Of a stretch of 64,000 nucleotides of DNA, positions 48,266 to 57,517 are shown one piece after another. Location of the stretch: contig CAZLJE010000026.1 in the NCBI GenBank assembly GCA_964559835.1, positions 16,954 to 80,953 of the forward strand, given 5' to 3'. The position numbers were made by a program, and so were the translations under genes. Under the pieces are notes generated by a model. The model was not told where the DNA came from, made no database searches, and saw nothing but the letters and a program-made list of their open reading frames with translations. This DNA is from DAISJI01 sp964559835 (GTDB lineage: Bacteria; Acidobacteriota; Terriglobia; Terriglobales; Acidobacteriaceae). Positions within the stretch are counted from its first letter, which is position 1; every line of letters starts with the position of its first letter.

Positions 48266-49390
48266 ATGCAAATTGACGACTTGCTTCGTATCGCGATGGA
48301 GCGCAAATCTTCCGACTTGCACCTCAAGGTCGGTAACTTCCCGCACATCCGTGTGGACGGCGAACTGGTCCCGCTGACCGACCAGACCCGCGTTTCGGCC
48401 GAGGACATGCTCAGCATGGCCTTCAGCATGATGTCCAACCGCCAGAAACAGAAGTTCAAGGAGAACGCCGAGCTCGACATGGCGTACGGCGTCGCCGGAC
48501 TCGGCCGTTTCCGCGTCAACGTCTTCCAGCAGCGCGGCAACGTCGGACTGGTGCTCCGCGTCATTCCCACCAAGATCCGCCCGCTCGACGAACTCTACAT
48601 GCCGAAGATCATCGAGCAGATCTGCGACATGCCTCGCGGGCTGGTGCTCGTCACCGGTGTTACCGGTTCGGGTAAATCGACGACCCTGGCGGCGATGATC
48701 GATCGCATCAATTCGACGCGTCCCGAGCACATCATGACCATCGAGGACCCGATCGAATTCCTGCACCGCGACAAGAAGGGCTTCGTCAACCAGCGCGAGG
48801 TGGAGGTCGATACGCCTTCCTTCGGGTCGGCCCTGCGCGCCAGCTTGCGTCAAGATCCCGACGTGATCCTCGTCGGCGAAATGCGCGACCTGGAAACCAT
48901 CGAGACCGCGCTGCACGCCGCCGAGACCGGCCACATGGTGTTCTCGACCCTGCACACGCTCGATGCCGTCGAGACCATCAACCGCATCATTTCCGTCTTC
49001 CCGCCGCCCGAGCAGAAGCAGATCCGCTTGCAATTGGCCGCCGTGCTGCGCGCCGTCATCTCGCAACGACTGGTTCGCCGCTGCGATGCCGCCGGCCGCG
49101 TGCCCGCCGTCGAGGTGCTGATCTCCACCGGCTACGTCCGCGAGTGCATCATCACCCCGGAAAAGACGCGCGCCATCAAGGAAGCGCTCGCCGCCGGAAC
49201 GTCGCAGTACGGCATGCAGACCTTCGACCAGTCGCTCTACTGGCTCTACACGCAGGGCCTGATCGCCTACGACACGGCGCTGGAAAACGCCTCCAACCCC
49301 GACGACTTCAAGCTGCGCGTCCAGGGCATCACCGGCACCAACGACGCCACCCGCGACAACATGGAAGCTGCTCGGTTCGGCAAACAGTAA
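48266..49390 (+). CDS. pilT: Type IV pilus retraction ATPase PilT
   Basis: Hexameric motor that powers pilus retraction. The N-terminal PAS-like domain (MQIDDLLRIAMERKSSDLHLKVGNFPHIRVDGEL) is followed by Walker A LVTGVTGSGKSTTLAAM, the Asp box IMTIEDPIEFLH, Walker B PDVILVGEMRDLETI and the His box ETGHMVFSTLHTLDAVETINRI. C-terminal elements include RVPAVEVLISTGYVRECI. At 374 residues it is slightly longer than E. coli PilT. Intrinsic terminator 13 bp downstream. Other pilus genes are outside the window; mglA and a PilZ protein are inside. Confidence 0.95.
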   Translation: MQIDDLLRIAMERKSSDLHLKVGNFPHIRVDGELVPLTDQTRVSAEDMLSMAFSMMSNRQKQKFKENAELDMAYGVAGLGRFRVNVFQQRGNVGLVLRVIPTKIRPLDELYMPKIIEQICDMPRGLVLVTGVTGSGKSTTLAAMIDRINSTRPEHIMTIEDPIEFLHRDKKGFVNQREVEVDTPSFGSALRASLRQDPDVILVGEMRDLETIETALHAAETGHMVFSTLHTLDAVETINRIISVFPPPEQKQIRLQLAAVLRAVISQRLVRRCDAAGRVPAVEVLISTGYVRECIITPEKTRAIKEALAAGTSQYGMQTFDQSLYWLYTQGLIAYDTALENASNPDDFKLRVQGITGTNDATRDNMEAARFGKQ

Positions 49391-49402
49391 CCGTATCGAT
49401 TG

Positions 49403-49432
49403 CCCCACCCTTCCGCGGAGGGTGGGGTTTTT
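49403..49432 (+). terminator. Intrinsic terminator of pilT (hairpin repeat copy 2)
   Basis: CCCCACCCT (49403-49411) pairs with 49419-49427, and tttttcg follows. It shares its arms with the 47542 hairpin. Confidence 0.9.
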
Positions 49433-49515
49433 CGACACGCCGCTAAAGTTAATGTTGGGTTACAACGCTTTGACAGAGCCGCCGACTGTGGCAAAATCAA
49501 TGCAGAGCTTCGTCT

Positions 49516-49890
49516 GTGAACCGATCTATATCGCACTCCGACAAGTTACGCGCCCTCTTGGTCGTGTCGCTGTGCCTGCTCGTGTTTTCCCTGGCGCTGT
49601 CGGCGAAGCTTTCGGTCTACCGTAATGCTGGCGGCGCGTGCGATCCGCTCTCCAATACCAAGCTCTGCCTGAGCGGCGCCAAGATGGACATGCAGCTTGC
49701 CGTGGCGCCGCTGCTCGTCTTATGGCTGGTTGCGCTGACGTTGGTAGCCGGCTTTTCCTCCCGCAAGATCGCCGCCGCGCCTGCTCCCGTTTCGCACTCG
49801 CCGCAGCTTTTCAGCTACAAGTCCGACCATTTTCCGCGGCCTCCTCCTGCCAATTTTTGCGACCCGGTTCTGATTCCCTTTTCCAGTTGA
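49516..49890 (+). CDS. Small two-span membrane protein (124 aa)
   Basis: Start GTG at 49516. Two hydrophobic segments are visible, RALLVVSLCLLVFSLALSAKL (residues about 11-31) and LAVAPLLVLWLVALTLVAGF (about 61-80), linked by a short loop with two Cys (CDPLSNTKLCL). The tail is Pro-rich, with FCDP. It lies 76 bp upstream of the efflux operon on the same strand; a link with the pump is possible but not shown. No recognised family. Confidence 0.6.
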   Translation: MNRSISHSDKLRALLVVSLCLLVFSLALSAKLSVYRNAGGACDPLSNTKLCLSGAKMDMQLAVAPLLVLWLVALTLVAGFSSRKIAAAPAPVSHSPQLFSYKSDHFPRPPPANFCDPVLIPFSS

Positions 49891-49966
49891 TCTTTTGGGA
49901 CCCCACGTTCCGCCGCTAAGCGGACGTTGCATGAACTGAGTCTTACGACTCGAGCGAGAAAAAAAT

Positions 49967-51217
49967 ATGCAGGTTCGTACCCGCTACACGCTCATCGCGC
50001 TGGCGTGCGTAGCCGTTCTTGTGTGTGCCGTCCTCGGCTTCCGCGCCGATCATCCCCCAGCCGTCGCCGCCTCCGCCGAAACCACTCCTCGTGCTGCCAT
50101 CGCCACGGCGCATCGCGGCCCCATCTCCAGTTCCCTCTCCGTGGCCGGCGAGTTCCTTCCCTACCAGGAGGTAGAACTCCACGCCAAGGTCGCCGGCTAT
50201 ATCCGGCGGATCAACGTCGACATCGGCGACCACGTCCACACCGGACAAGTCGTTGCGACGCTCGAAGTCCCCGAGTTGAACGCGCAGGTCGCGGGCGCCG
50301 ACGCAGGCGTCCGTCACAGCAAGGACGAGATCTCGCGTGCGCAGCATGAAGTCTCTCGCGCCGAAGCTTCCTATGCCGCGTTGCACGCCGGCTACATCCG
50401 GCTCCAACAGGCAGCAAAAGCGCGTCCCGGACTCATCGCCGAGCAGGAACTCGACGATGCCCAGGCGAAAGACCGTGCTGCCGAAGCGCAGGTCGACGCC
50501 GCCAAGGCCGCTCTCTCCGCTTCGCAGCAGCAGATGGACATGGCCAAGGCCAACCATACACAGGTCTCGGCGCTCCAGGATTACTCGCGCATCGTGGCCC
50601 CCTTTGACGGAATCGTCACCTGGCGTTACGCCGACACCGGTTCGCTTATCCAGGCGGGCACTTCGAACGCCAGTTCCATGCCAGTCGTGAAACTGGCGCA
50701 GGTCGCGACGTTGCGCCTGCGCGTCCCGGTCCCAGAATCACTGGCGGACAGCTTTCGCATCGGGTCTCCGGCCGACATCCGCGTGCAAGCCACCGGTGAG
50801 AGTTTCACCGGCAAGATATCCCGCTTCACTGATTCTTACGACCGGGCCACTCGCACCATGCAGGTGGAGATCGACGTTCCCAATCCCAAGGACCATCTCG
50901 CCCCTGGCATGTATGCCGACGTTCGTCTCCAGACCGCTGCCCGCAACGACGCTCTCGCCGTTCCCGTGCAGGCGGTCGAACAAAATGGCGATAGAGCCAG
51001 CGTACTTGTCCTCGATGCGCATAACCGCGTCGAGAAGCGCGCGATCAGCACCGGTATCGAGGACCCGAATTTTGTCCAGGTGCTCGGCGGATTGCAGGAA
51101 GGCGAGCGCGTGATCGTCGGCAATCTAGCTTCCTACCAGCCCGGCGAGTTGGTGGACCCCCGTCCCAGTAAGTTCGTCACCGCCAGCGTCAACCCGAATG
51201 GCGGAGGTGAGCGGTAA
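49967..51217 (+). CDS. RND efflux periplasmic adaptor (membrane fusion protein)
   Basis: A 416-residue HlyD/AcrA-type adaptor. After an N-terminal signal or anchor (residues about 4-24) come the lipoyl half-motif VELHAKVAGYIRRINVDIGDHVHTGQVVATLEVPELNAQ, a long alpha-hairpin (residues about 100-190), the second lipoyl half DYSRIVAPFDGIVTWRYADTGSLI, and beta-barrel and membrane-proximal domains. No lipobox Cys is obvious. Its TAA overlaps the permease ATG by one base (TAATG). It bridges the permease and TolC-like channel. Confidence 0.93.
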   Translation: MQVRTRYTLIALACVAVLVCAVLGFRADHPPAVAASAETTPRAAIATAHRGPISSSLSVAGEFLPYQEVELHAKVAGYIRRINVDIGDHVHTGQVVATLEVPELNAQVAGADAGVRHSKDEISRAQHEVSRAEASYAALHAGYIRLQQAAKARPGLIAEQELDDAQAKDRAAEAQVDAAKAALSASQQQMDMAKANHTQVSALQDYSRIVAPFDGIVTWRYADTGSLIQAGTSNASSMPVVKLAQVATLRLRVPVPESLADSFRIGSPADIRVQATGESFTGKISRFTDSYDRATRTMQVEIDVPNPKDHLAPGMYADVRLQTAARNDALAVPVQAVEQNGDRASVLVLDAHNRVEKRAISTGIEDPNFVQVLGGLQEGERVIVGNLASYQPGELVDPRPSKFVTASVNPNGGGER

Positions 51218-54200
51218 TGTCGGGCTTCGCCATTAAATATCCCTACTTCATCATCATGTTGTGCCTGGTGATCGGCGTCGTTGGCGTTGTCACTGTCGCG
51301 CGCATGCCGGTCGACCTCTTCCCCAACATCAACATTCCGGTCGTTGTGGTCGCGACGTTTTATTCCGGCATGCCGCCGGAGCAGATCGAGTCCGACATCA
51401 CCGGTCGCTTCGAACGCTTCTTCACCCTCGGCAGCGGTATCGACCACATGGAATCGCGCTCGCTGCCCGGTGTCAGCCTGGTGAAGATTTATTTCCAGCC
51501 CGGCTTCAACGCCGATGCCGCCGTCAGCGAGATATCGAACCTCGCGATGGCCGATTTGCGGCGCCTTCCTCCCGGGACGCTGCCGCCGGTGATCCTTAAG
51601 TTCGACGCGTCCAGCTTGCCCGTTTGCCTGATCACGCTGAAGGGCCAAGGCATGACTGAAACTCAGCTGCGCGACCTGGGTCAATACAACGTCCGCAACC
51701 AGGTGGCGAACATCCCCGGCGCGTCAGTTCCGCAGCCCTTTGGCGGGAAATACCGCCAGATCCAGGTCTACGTCGATCCGGTCAAGCTGCAGGCAAACCA
51801 GATCAGCGTCATGGACGTCGTCCGCACCGTGAACGACTCGAACATGATCCTTCCGGCCGGCGACGTGAAGATCGGCCCAAAGGACTTCAACATTTACACC
51901 AACTCGCAGCTGCCGACGACGGAGGAGATCAACCGCTTACCGCTGAAGACGGTCGGCAACGCTTCCGTGCTCGTCGGCGATGTCGGCCATGCCATGGACG
52001 CGCAGCAGATCCAGACCAGTATCGTCCGTGTCGATGGCCAGAAGTCTGTGTATCTTCCCGTTCTCAAGCAGGGCGGCGACAGCAACACTATCTCCATCGT
52101 TAGCGGCATCAAGGACGCCATCGACCACTTGGTCGACGTCCCGAAATCGCTTGTCCCGAACGTCGTCTTCGACCAGTCGGTCTACGTCAAGACCGCGATC
52201 AAGAACCTGGGCAACGAAGGCGGCATCGGCCTGATCTTGACGGCGGTGATGATCCTCATTTTCCTCGGGAGCATGCGCGCAACCATCGCCGTGATGCTGT
52301 CGATCCCGCTGTCCGCGCTGGCAGCGTTGCTCGCGCTCAACCTCGGCGGCAGCACCATCAACACGATGGTGCTCGGTGGGTTGGCGCTGGTGTTCTCGCG
52401 ACTGATCGACAACTCGGTCGTCGTGCTCGAGAACATCTTCCGCCACCTCGAAATGGGCGAACCGCCGGAAGTCGCTGCGGAAAAAGGTGGACGCGAAGTT
52501 GCGCTCCCCGTACTAGCCGCAACTTTCACCACCGCGATCGTCTTCTTCCCGGTCGTGTTCCTCTACGGCGTCAGCCGCTTCCTGTTTACTGCACTGGCGC
52601 TGGCGGTAGTCCTGTCGTTGTTCGCTTCGTACGTCGTGGCGATGACCGTGGTGCCGCTCTTCTGCGCCCGCTTCATCCACTTCGAGGAAGCGGAAGACGA
52701 ACTCGGGCACGACCACCGCAAGTCCGGCTTTGGCCGCTTGGTCCACGCCTTCAACAAGGGATACGAACGGCTGCTGAAGCGCTATGACGGCGCGGTTTCC
52801 AAGACGCTCCTTCGCCCGGCTGCCACGGTGCTCGGCACGATGGGCATCTTCCTTTTCAGCCTCGCGTTGTATCCGGCGCTCGGCATCTCGTTCTTCCCGC
52901 GCACCGATCCCGGCCAGTTCATGATCAACCTCAAAGCCCCGACCGGCACGCGCCTCGAAGTCACCGACGCGTACGTGAAGCGCGTCGAGCAGGATATCCG
53001 CGAAGTCGTTCCCCAAAGCGATCTTCGCTTGATCCTCTCGAACGAGGGCGTTACCCCCGGCTTCTCCTCCATGTACACCAGCAACTCCGGCCAGCACACC
53101 GCGACCGTCCAGGTGAGTTTGAACGAAGACCATAAGGTCGGCAGTTACGAGTACATGGCACGAGTACGCAAAAAGCTTGCGGACGATATCCCCGAACTGA
53201 CCGACTACTTCCAGTCCGGCGGACTCGTGGACGCCGTCATCAACCTCGGCCTGCCTGCGCCCATCGACATCCAGGTCAGCGGCAGCAATCTCGACAAGGC
53301 ATATGAGATCGCCCAGGAGATCCGCGGAAAGGTGCAGAGCCTCAGCGGAGTGAGCGACGTTCTCATCCCGCAGGATCTCGATTACCCGGCGCTCCGGATC
53401 AATGTGAATCGCGAAATGTCGGCGCGCCTCGGCCTGTCCTCGCGCGAGGTGGTGGATAACGTCATCACCGCCCTCAATTCCAACCAGATGATCGCGCCCA
53501 GCTACTGGGTCGATCCCAAGACCGGCAACGACTACATGCTGACGGTGCAGTACTCAGACGCGCAGATCCAGTCGTTGAATGACCTCAAGCAGATCCCGCT
53601 GCGCTCACCCAAAGGCACCGACACCACGAACCTCGGCGCGGTTACGGACATCAAGCGCGTCGAGTCGCCGACCGAAGTCGATCATTACCAGCTTCGCCGT
53701 GTGATCGACGTCTACGTCGCGCCCTCCGGGCAGGACCTCGGCGCGCTCGGCAAGAAGGTCGACTCCATCGTTAAAGGGACCGTTCTTCCGCCGGGTGTCC
53801 GTGTCGCTGTCCGCGGATCGATCGAAGGCATGCACCAGTCGTTCACCAGCTTCGGTCTCGGCCTGGTGCTGTCGATCATCCTGGTGTACCTGATCCTGAT
53901 GGCGCAATTCGCGTCCTTCGTCGATCCGCTCATCATCCTGCTGGCGATCCCCCCGGGGATCACGGGCGTCATCATCTTCCTGCTCCTCACGCACACGACG
54001 CTGAATGTCATGTCGCTGATGGGTGTGATCATGATGACCGGCATCGTCGTCTCCAACAGCATCCTGATCGTGGACGTTACGCGCGTGCTGCGCCGCGAAG
54101 GCAAGCCCATCCGTGAAGCCGTGGCCGAGGCCTGCCGCATGCGCCTGCGCCCGATCCTGATGACATCTCTGGCGACGATCCTCGGCCTCATCCCGATGGC

Positions 54201-54360
54201 GCTCGCGCTCGAAGCGGGCAGCGAGCAGTACGCTCCGCTGGCCCGCGCCATCATCGGAGGCCTGACCGTCTCGGTCGTCGTGACTGTCTTCCTGGTCCCC
54301 GCGGCCTACCTGCTCATCCACCGCCGCGAAGAGGAACCAACGACGCAAGAAAGCATGTGA
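51217..54360 (+). CDS. RND efflux permease (AcrB/HAE-like)
   Basis: A proton-driven inner-membrane pump of 1047 residues with twelve membrane helices in two halves. Markers: N-terminal helix MSGFAIKYPYFIIMLCLVIGVVGVVTVARMPVDLFP, the porter region, and helix 4 GLALVFSRLIDNSVVVLENIFRHLE. AcrB has Asp-Asp at the proton relay; here it is Asp-Asn, preceded by an Arg, as in a subgroup of RND pumps that keep one Asp. SNSILIVDVTRVLRREG and PILMTSLATILGLIPMALALEAGSEQYAPLARAIIGGL (second half) complete the family signature. Substrate cannot be told. Confidence 0.95.
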   Translation: MSGFAIKYPYFIIMLCLVIGVVGVVTVARMPVDLFPNINIPVVVVATFYSGMPPEQIESDITGRFERFFTLGSGIDHMESRSLPGVSLVKIYFQPGFNADAAVSEISNLAMADLRRLPPGTLPPVILKFDASSLPVCLITLKGQGMTETQLRDLGQYNVRNQVANIPGASVPQPFGGKYRQIQVYVDPVKLQANQISVMDVVRTVNDSNMILPAGDVKIGPKDFNIYTNSQLPTTEEINRLPLKTVGNASVLVGDVGHAMDAQQIQTSIVRVDGQKSVYLPVLKQGGDSNTISIVSGIKDAIDHLVDVPKSLVPNVVFDQSVYVKTAIKNLGNEGGIGLILTAVMILIFLGSMRATIAVMLSIPLSALAALLALNLGGSTINTMVLGGLALVFSRLIDNSVVVLENIFRHLEMGEPPEVAAEKGGREVALPVLAATFTTAIVFFPVVFLYGVSRFLFTALALAVVLSLFASYVVAMTVVPLFCARFIHFEEAEDELGHDHRKSGFGRLVHAFNKGYERLLKRYDGAVSKTLLRPAATVLGTMGIFLFSLALYPALGISFFPRTDPGQFMINLKAPTGTRLEVTDAYVKRVEQDIREVVPQSDLRLILSNEGVTPGFSSMYTSNSGQHTATVQVSLNEDHKVGSYEYMARVRKKLADDIPELTDYFQSGGLVDAVINLGLPAPIDIQVSGSNLDKAYEIAQEIRGKVQSLSGVSDVLIPQDLDYPALRINVNREMSARLGLSSREVVDNVITALNSNQMIAPSYWVDPKTGNDYMLTVQYSDAQIQSLNDLKQIPLRSPKGTDTTNLGAVTDIKRVESPTEVDHYQLRRVIDVYVAPSGQDLGALGKKVDSIVKGTVLPPGVRVAVRGSIEGMHQSFTSFGLGLVLSIILVYLILMAQFASFVDPLIILLAIPPGITGVIIFLLLTHTTLNVMSLMGVIMMTGIVVSNSILIVDVTRVLRREGKPIREAVAEACRMRLRPILMTSLATILGLIPMALALEAGSEQYAPLARAIIGGLTVSVVVTVFLVPAAYLLIHRREEEPTTQESM

Positions 54361-55664
54361 GCGAAAAAATGAAAGCAAAATTTTGTGTGGTTCTCGCACT
54401 CATGGGATTCGTGTCGCTTGCCTTCGCGCAGGCGCCGAATCCCGCGCCCCTCCGCCTCACGCTCAAAGACGCCGAGCAACTCGCGCTCAAGAACAACCCG
54501 CGCATCTCCGTCGCCAGATTGCTCGCGCTGGCGCAGCACCAGGTCACGCGCGTGGTGCGCTCTGCCGAATTGCCGTCGGCCACTGCGAACCTCACCGCCG
54601 TCGAGCCCCATGAAGGCAGCCGTATCGCCGCGGGCGGCTTGAACAATCCTGTGGTCTTCGAGCGCGCTGCCGGAGGCGTGACGGTCTCGCAGGTCATCAC
54701 CGATTTCGGACGCACGCGCAACCTCGTCGCGGCCGCGAAACTCGGCGAGCAGGAGCGTAATTCCGACCAGCAGGCGACCATCGCCGACATCACCCTCGCC
54801 ATCGACCAGGCGTTCTACAACGCGCTCAGCGCACAGGCTTTGCTCAACGTCGCGCAACAGACCGTTACCGCGCGCCAGGACACCGCCGACCAGGTCCAGG
54901 CGCTCACGAAGGCTCAGCTCAAGTCGGATCTCGATCTCAGTTTCGCCAACGTGAACCTCGCGCAGGCAAAGCTCCTCCTGCTCGACGCGCAGAACCGCCA
55001 GCAAGCCGCCTTCGCCAATCTGAACGCTATTCTCGGTTTCGACCGCCAGCAGACATACCTGCTTGTGGACGAGAGCGCCGCCGCTCTACCCGCTCCGCCC
55101 GCGAGTTCCGACAGCCTCATTGCGCAGGCTTTCCAGTCGCGCCCAGACCTCGCGGCCCTGCAACTCCATTTTCAATCGGAAGACCGCATTCGCCGCGCGG
55201 AGCATGACCTCAGCCGCCCGACGATCAGCGCGCTCGGCGTTGTCGGCGATACTCCCGTCCGCGTCCCACAACTTTCTCCGTGGTACGGAGCCGTCGGCGT
55301 AAACGTCAGCATTCCGGTATTCAACGGCTTCCAGTTCTCTGCCCGCGCGCGCGAAGCCGACATTCGCACGGAAGCGTTCAAGGAGCAGGTGCGCGATCTG
55401 CGCGACCGCATCGCCCGCGACGTGCAGGTCACATACTTGCAGGCGCAGACGGCATTCCAGCGCGTCAGCGTGCAGGAGCAGTTACTTACGCAGGCGAACC
55501 TCGCGCTCGATCTGGCGCAGACGCGCTACCGCCTGGGTCTCGGCTCGATCGTGGAATTGAGCCAGGCGCAGTTGCAGCAGACGGAAGCGGCTATTGGCAG
55601 CACGAACGCGCGCTACGACTATCTCAGCGCGCTGTCGTCCCTGCGCTTCCAGACGGGAACTTAG
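54357..55664 (+). CDS. TolC-family outer-membrane efflux channel
   Basis: A GTG at 54357 overlaps the permease stop (GTGA). The more natural signal peptide starts at the ATG at 54369 (MKAKFCVVLALMGFVSLAFAQA). Two structural repeats of the channel are visible, each with long coiled helices: LKDAEQLALKNNPRISVARLLALAQ and RRAEHDLSRPTISALGVVG...VSIPVFNGFQFSARAREADIRTEAFKEQVRDLRDRIARDVQVTYLQAQTAFQRV. It completes the MFP-RND-TolC operon. Its stop overlaps the stop of the convergent giant-protein gene (TTAG at 55661-55664). Confidence 0.92.
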   Translation: MSEKMKAKFCVVLALMGFVSLAFAQAPNPAPLRLTLKDAEQLALKNNPRISVARLLALAQHQVTRVVRSAELPSATANLTAVEPHEGSRIAAGGLNNPVVFERAAGGVTVSQVITDFGRTRNLVAAAKLGEQERNSDQQATIADITLAIDQAFYNALSAQALLNVAQQTVTARQDTADQVQALTKAQLKSDLDLSFANVNLAQAKLLLLDAQNRQQAAFANLNAILGFDRQQTYLLVDESAAALPAPPASSDSLIAQAFQSRPDLAALQLHFQSEDRIRRAEHDLSRPTISALGVVGDTPVRVPQLSPWYGAVGVNVSIPVFNGFQFSARAREADIRTEAFKEQVRDLRDRIARDVQVTYLQAQTAFQRVSVQEQLLTQANLALDLAQTRYRLGLGSIVELSQAQLQQTEAAIGSTNARYDYLSALSSLRFQTGT

Positions 55665-57517
55665 TGCCCGCTCGAAGGCGATGTCAGCCGGTAATCGCCG
55701 CAGCGGCACACGTCGACGAACCGTAATGTAACGTCCGTGCCTTGGTTCGGGATTGAACCATAGTGCCAGAGCTGCGCGGCGGGAGCGGCAGCGCTCGCAG
55801 GTCTTTCGTCCCTCACCCAGTCGGGAGGGCCATAAACGATGTAGATACGGCCGCGGTCCGTTTTCCATCCTGCTATGTTGGTCGCGAAGTGTTCGTTCGC
55901 GTAGGCGATCCGGCGGTAATGCTCTTCCTTGAACTTGTTCGGCGCACTGCCCGGCTGCGGACTGCGCCGCTCCCAGAATTGCTCGATAAAGCGGTCGCGC
56001 TCACGGTCGGAATTCAACTGCTTGAACTGCGCGACTTCATCCGGCGTCGCTAGATACGCGACGTCTTCGCGCAGCCACTTCTCGTACATTCGGTCGCGTT
56101 CGGACAAAACGACGTTCACCGGATCGCCGACCGCGTAGACCCCCAAGGCGCCGCCAGAAACTGCTGGCAGGGCCGCCGAACTCCGAACCCCCGCTGCGGG
56201 CGCCTGCTGAGTCGTAATCACCGGTTCATCCCGCGGAATCACCGGTCTCACAGTGTTCACAGATTGTTGACCGTTCCTCGACAGCGAGATCGTCTTCACT
56301 TGGCCCAGCGCCTTCACGCGCACCTGGACGGATTCAGCCGTTCCGGCTGCCGCTGATAACTCGAATGGAACGCCAGGCTGCAGCATGGCAGACGTTGGAG
56401 CGATGGAACAATGCGCTGCCGCAGAACAAGAGAACTCGGCCAGAACCGCACCACCGATCACCTCCATCTGCGCCACGAAGGCGCGCGCGGCCGGCTGCAA
56501 ACTGGGCAAACTCGACCGGCTAGAACGTCCCGGACGGCCCAGCGAGAAGACGATGTCTACGCCAGTTCCGCTGAGAGCGACCGTGCTGGGAGTCGTTACC
56601 AGGTCGTGCTGCACGGTAAGGCTGCCGGTACTGGAACCGGTGGTGGAGGGAACGAATGTCACCGTCATCGTGCACGACGAGAACGCCGGTACGGCGCTAC
56701 CGCAATTGTTCACCTGATTAAAGCTGCCAGTGACCGTGATGGAAGCGATCGGGAGCGGAGACGCCCCGGTATTCGTGATGATGACACTGGACCCGGAGCC
56801 ACGCACCCAAACGAACTGGCTTCCGAAATCGAGAGACGAAGCAGAAAGCTGGGCAGGAGCGGGGCTCGTAACGCCGAACTGGACAGCATTCGACGTCCCG
56901 CCACCCTGCGGCGGATTCGTGACCGTGATCTGTGCCGTCGCCACCGTCGAGAAATCCGTTGCGGGCAGATAAACGTTCAGGTGAGTCGCATCCACGTACT
57001 CGGTGCTGCGCTCGTCGCCGTTCCAATAAGCCGTCACGCCGGGAACGAAATTTGAGCCGATCACGGTCACGACTGTATTGGCGGTTCGCATGGGCACGCC
57101 GGACGAAGATAGCGACGAGATCGACGGCACCGGGTTTGTTCCCGATGTTGGATTAGTCAACTTTGTCCGGGCAAATACGATCTGATCATTCGCATTGAAG
57201 CCGCCCAGGTTCGTGGATCCGCTGTATGCGTGGAATGCCACGCCATCGGAGCCCCACCGCGTGAGGTTGAGGAAATTCCCGTAAACATAGGGTACGGGGA
57301 TTAACAACGGAGGCGAAGTCGTGAGCGTCTGCGTATTTCCCGCATAGATGGCCGCCTGATATGACGAACCGGCATACACCTGGCTCACCATGTATAGCCG
57401 TTGTGTGCCGCGTTCGGGGAACTCTGAACTGATGTAGCTGGGAGAAGGATTTGCAAAACTGAAGAAGCCCGTCTGGTTCAACGTCGCAGGATCAAGCACT
57501 GAAAAGATGCGAGCCAT
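55661..57517 (-). CDS. Giant secreted protein, 3' part after a frameshift (IPT, choice-of-anchor D, GWxTD)
   Basis: As read, a 618-residue protein starting MARIFSVLDPATL, but that ATG has no ribosome site or signal peptide. The first 120 residues (...YMVSQVYAGSSYQAAIYAG...RWGSDGVAFHAYSG) finish a beta-propeller begun in the upstream frame. Then come an IPT/TIG domain (PVPSISSLSSSGVPM...VTVIGSNFVPG), a choice-of-anchor D domain (LDFGSQFVWVRGSGSSVIITNTGASPLPIASITVTGSF), a basic Ser/Arg linker, and a C-terminal GWxTD domain (RDRFIEQFWERRSPQPG...GWKTDRGRIYIVYGPPDW). It most likely belongs to one gene with the following entry. Confidence 0.8.
   Translation of the reverse strand: MARIFSVLDPATLNQTGFFSFANPSPSYISSEFPERGTQRLYMVSQVYAGSSYQAAIYAGNTQTLTTSPPLLIPVPYVYGNFLNLTRWGSDGVAFHAYSGSTNLGGFNANDQIVFARTKLTNPTSGTNPVPSISSLSSSGVPMRTANTVVTVIGSNFVPGVTAYWNGDERSTEYVDATHLNVYLPATDFSTVATAQITVTNPPQGGGTSNAVQFGVTSPAPAQLSASSLDFGSQFVWVRGSGSSVIITNTGASPLPIASITVTGSFNQVNNCGSAVPAFSSCTMTVTFVPSTTGSSTGSLTVQHDLVTTPSTVALSGTGVDIVFSLGRPGRSSRSSLPSLQPAARAFVAQMEVIGGAVLAEFSCSAAAHCSIAPTSAMLQPGVPFELSAAAGTAESVQVRVKALGQVKTISLSRNGQQSVNTVRPVIPRDEPVITTQQAPAAGVRSSAALPAVSGGALGVYAVGDPVNVVLSERDRMYEKWLREDVAYLATPDEVAQFKQLNSDRERDRFIEQFWERRSPQPGSAPNKFKEEHYRRIAYANEHFATNIAGWKTDRGRIYIVYGPPDWVRDERPASAAAPAAQLWHYGSIPNQGTDVTLRFVDVCRCGDYRLTSPSSGH

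Noticed and set aside
48242..49438. 398-codon minus-strand frame over pilT
   Set aside because: Antisense shadow of pilT with unprotein-like Arg/Val/Asp composition.
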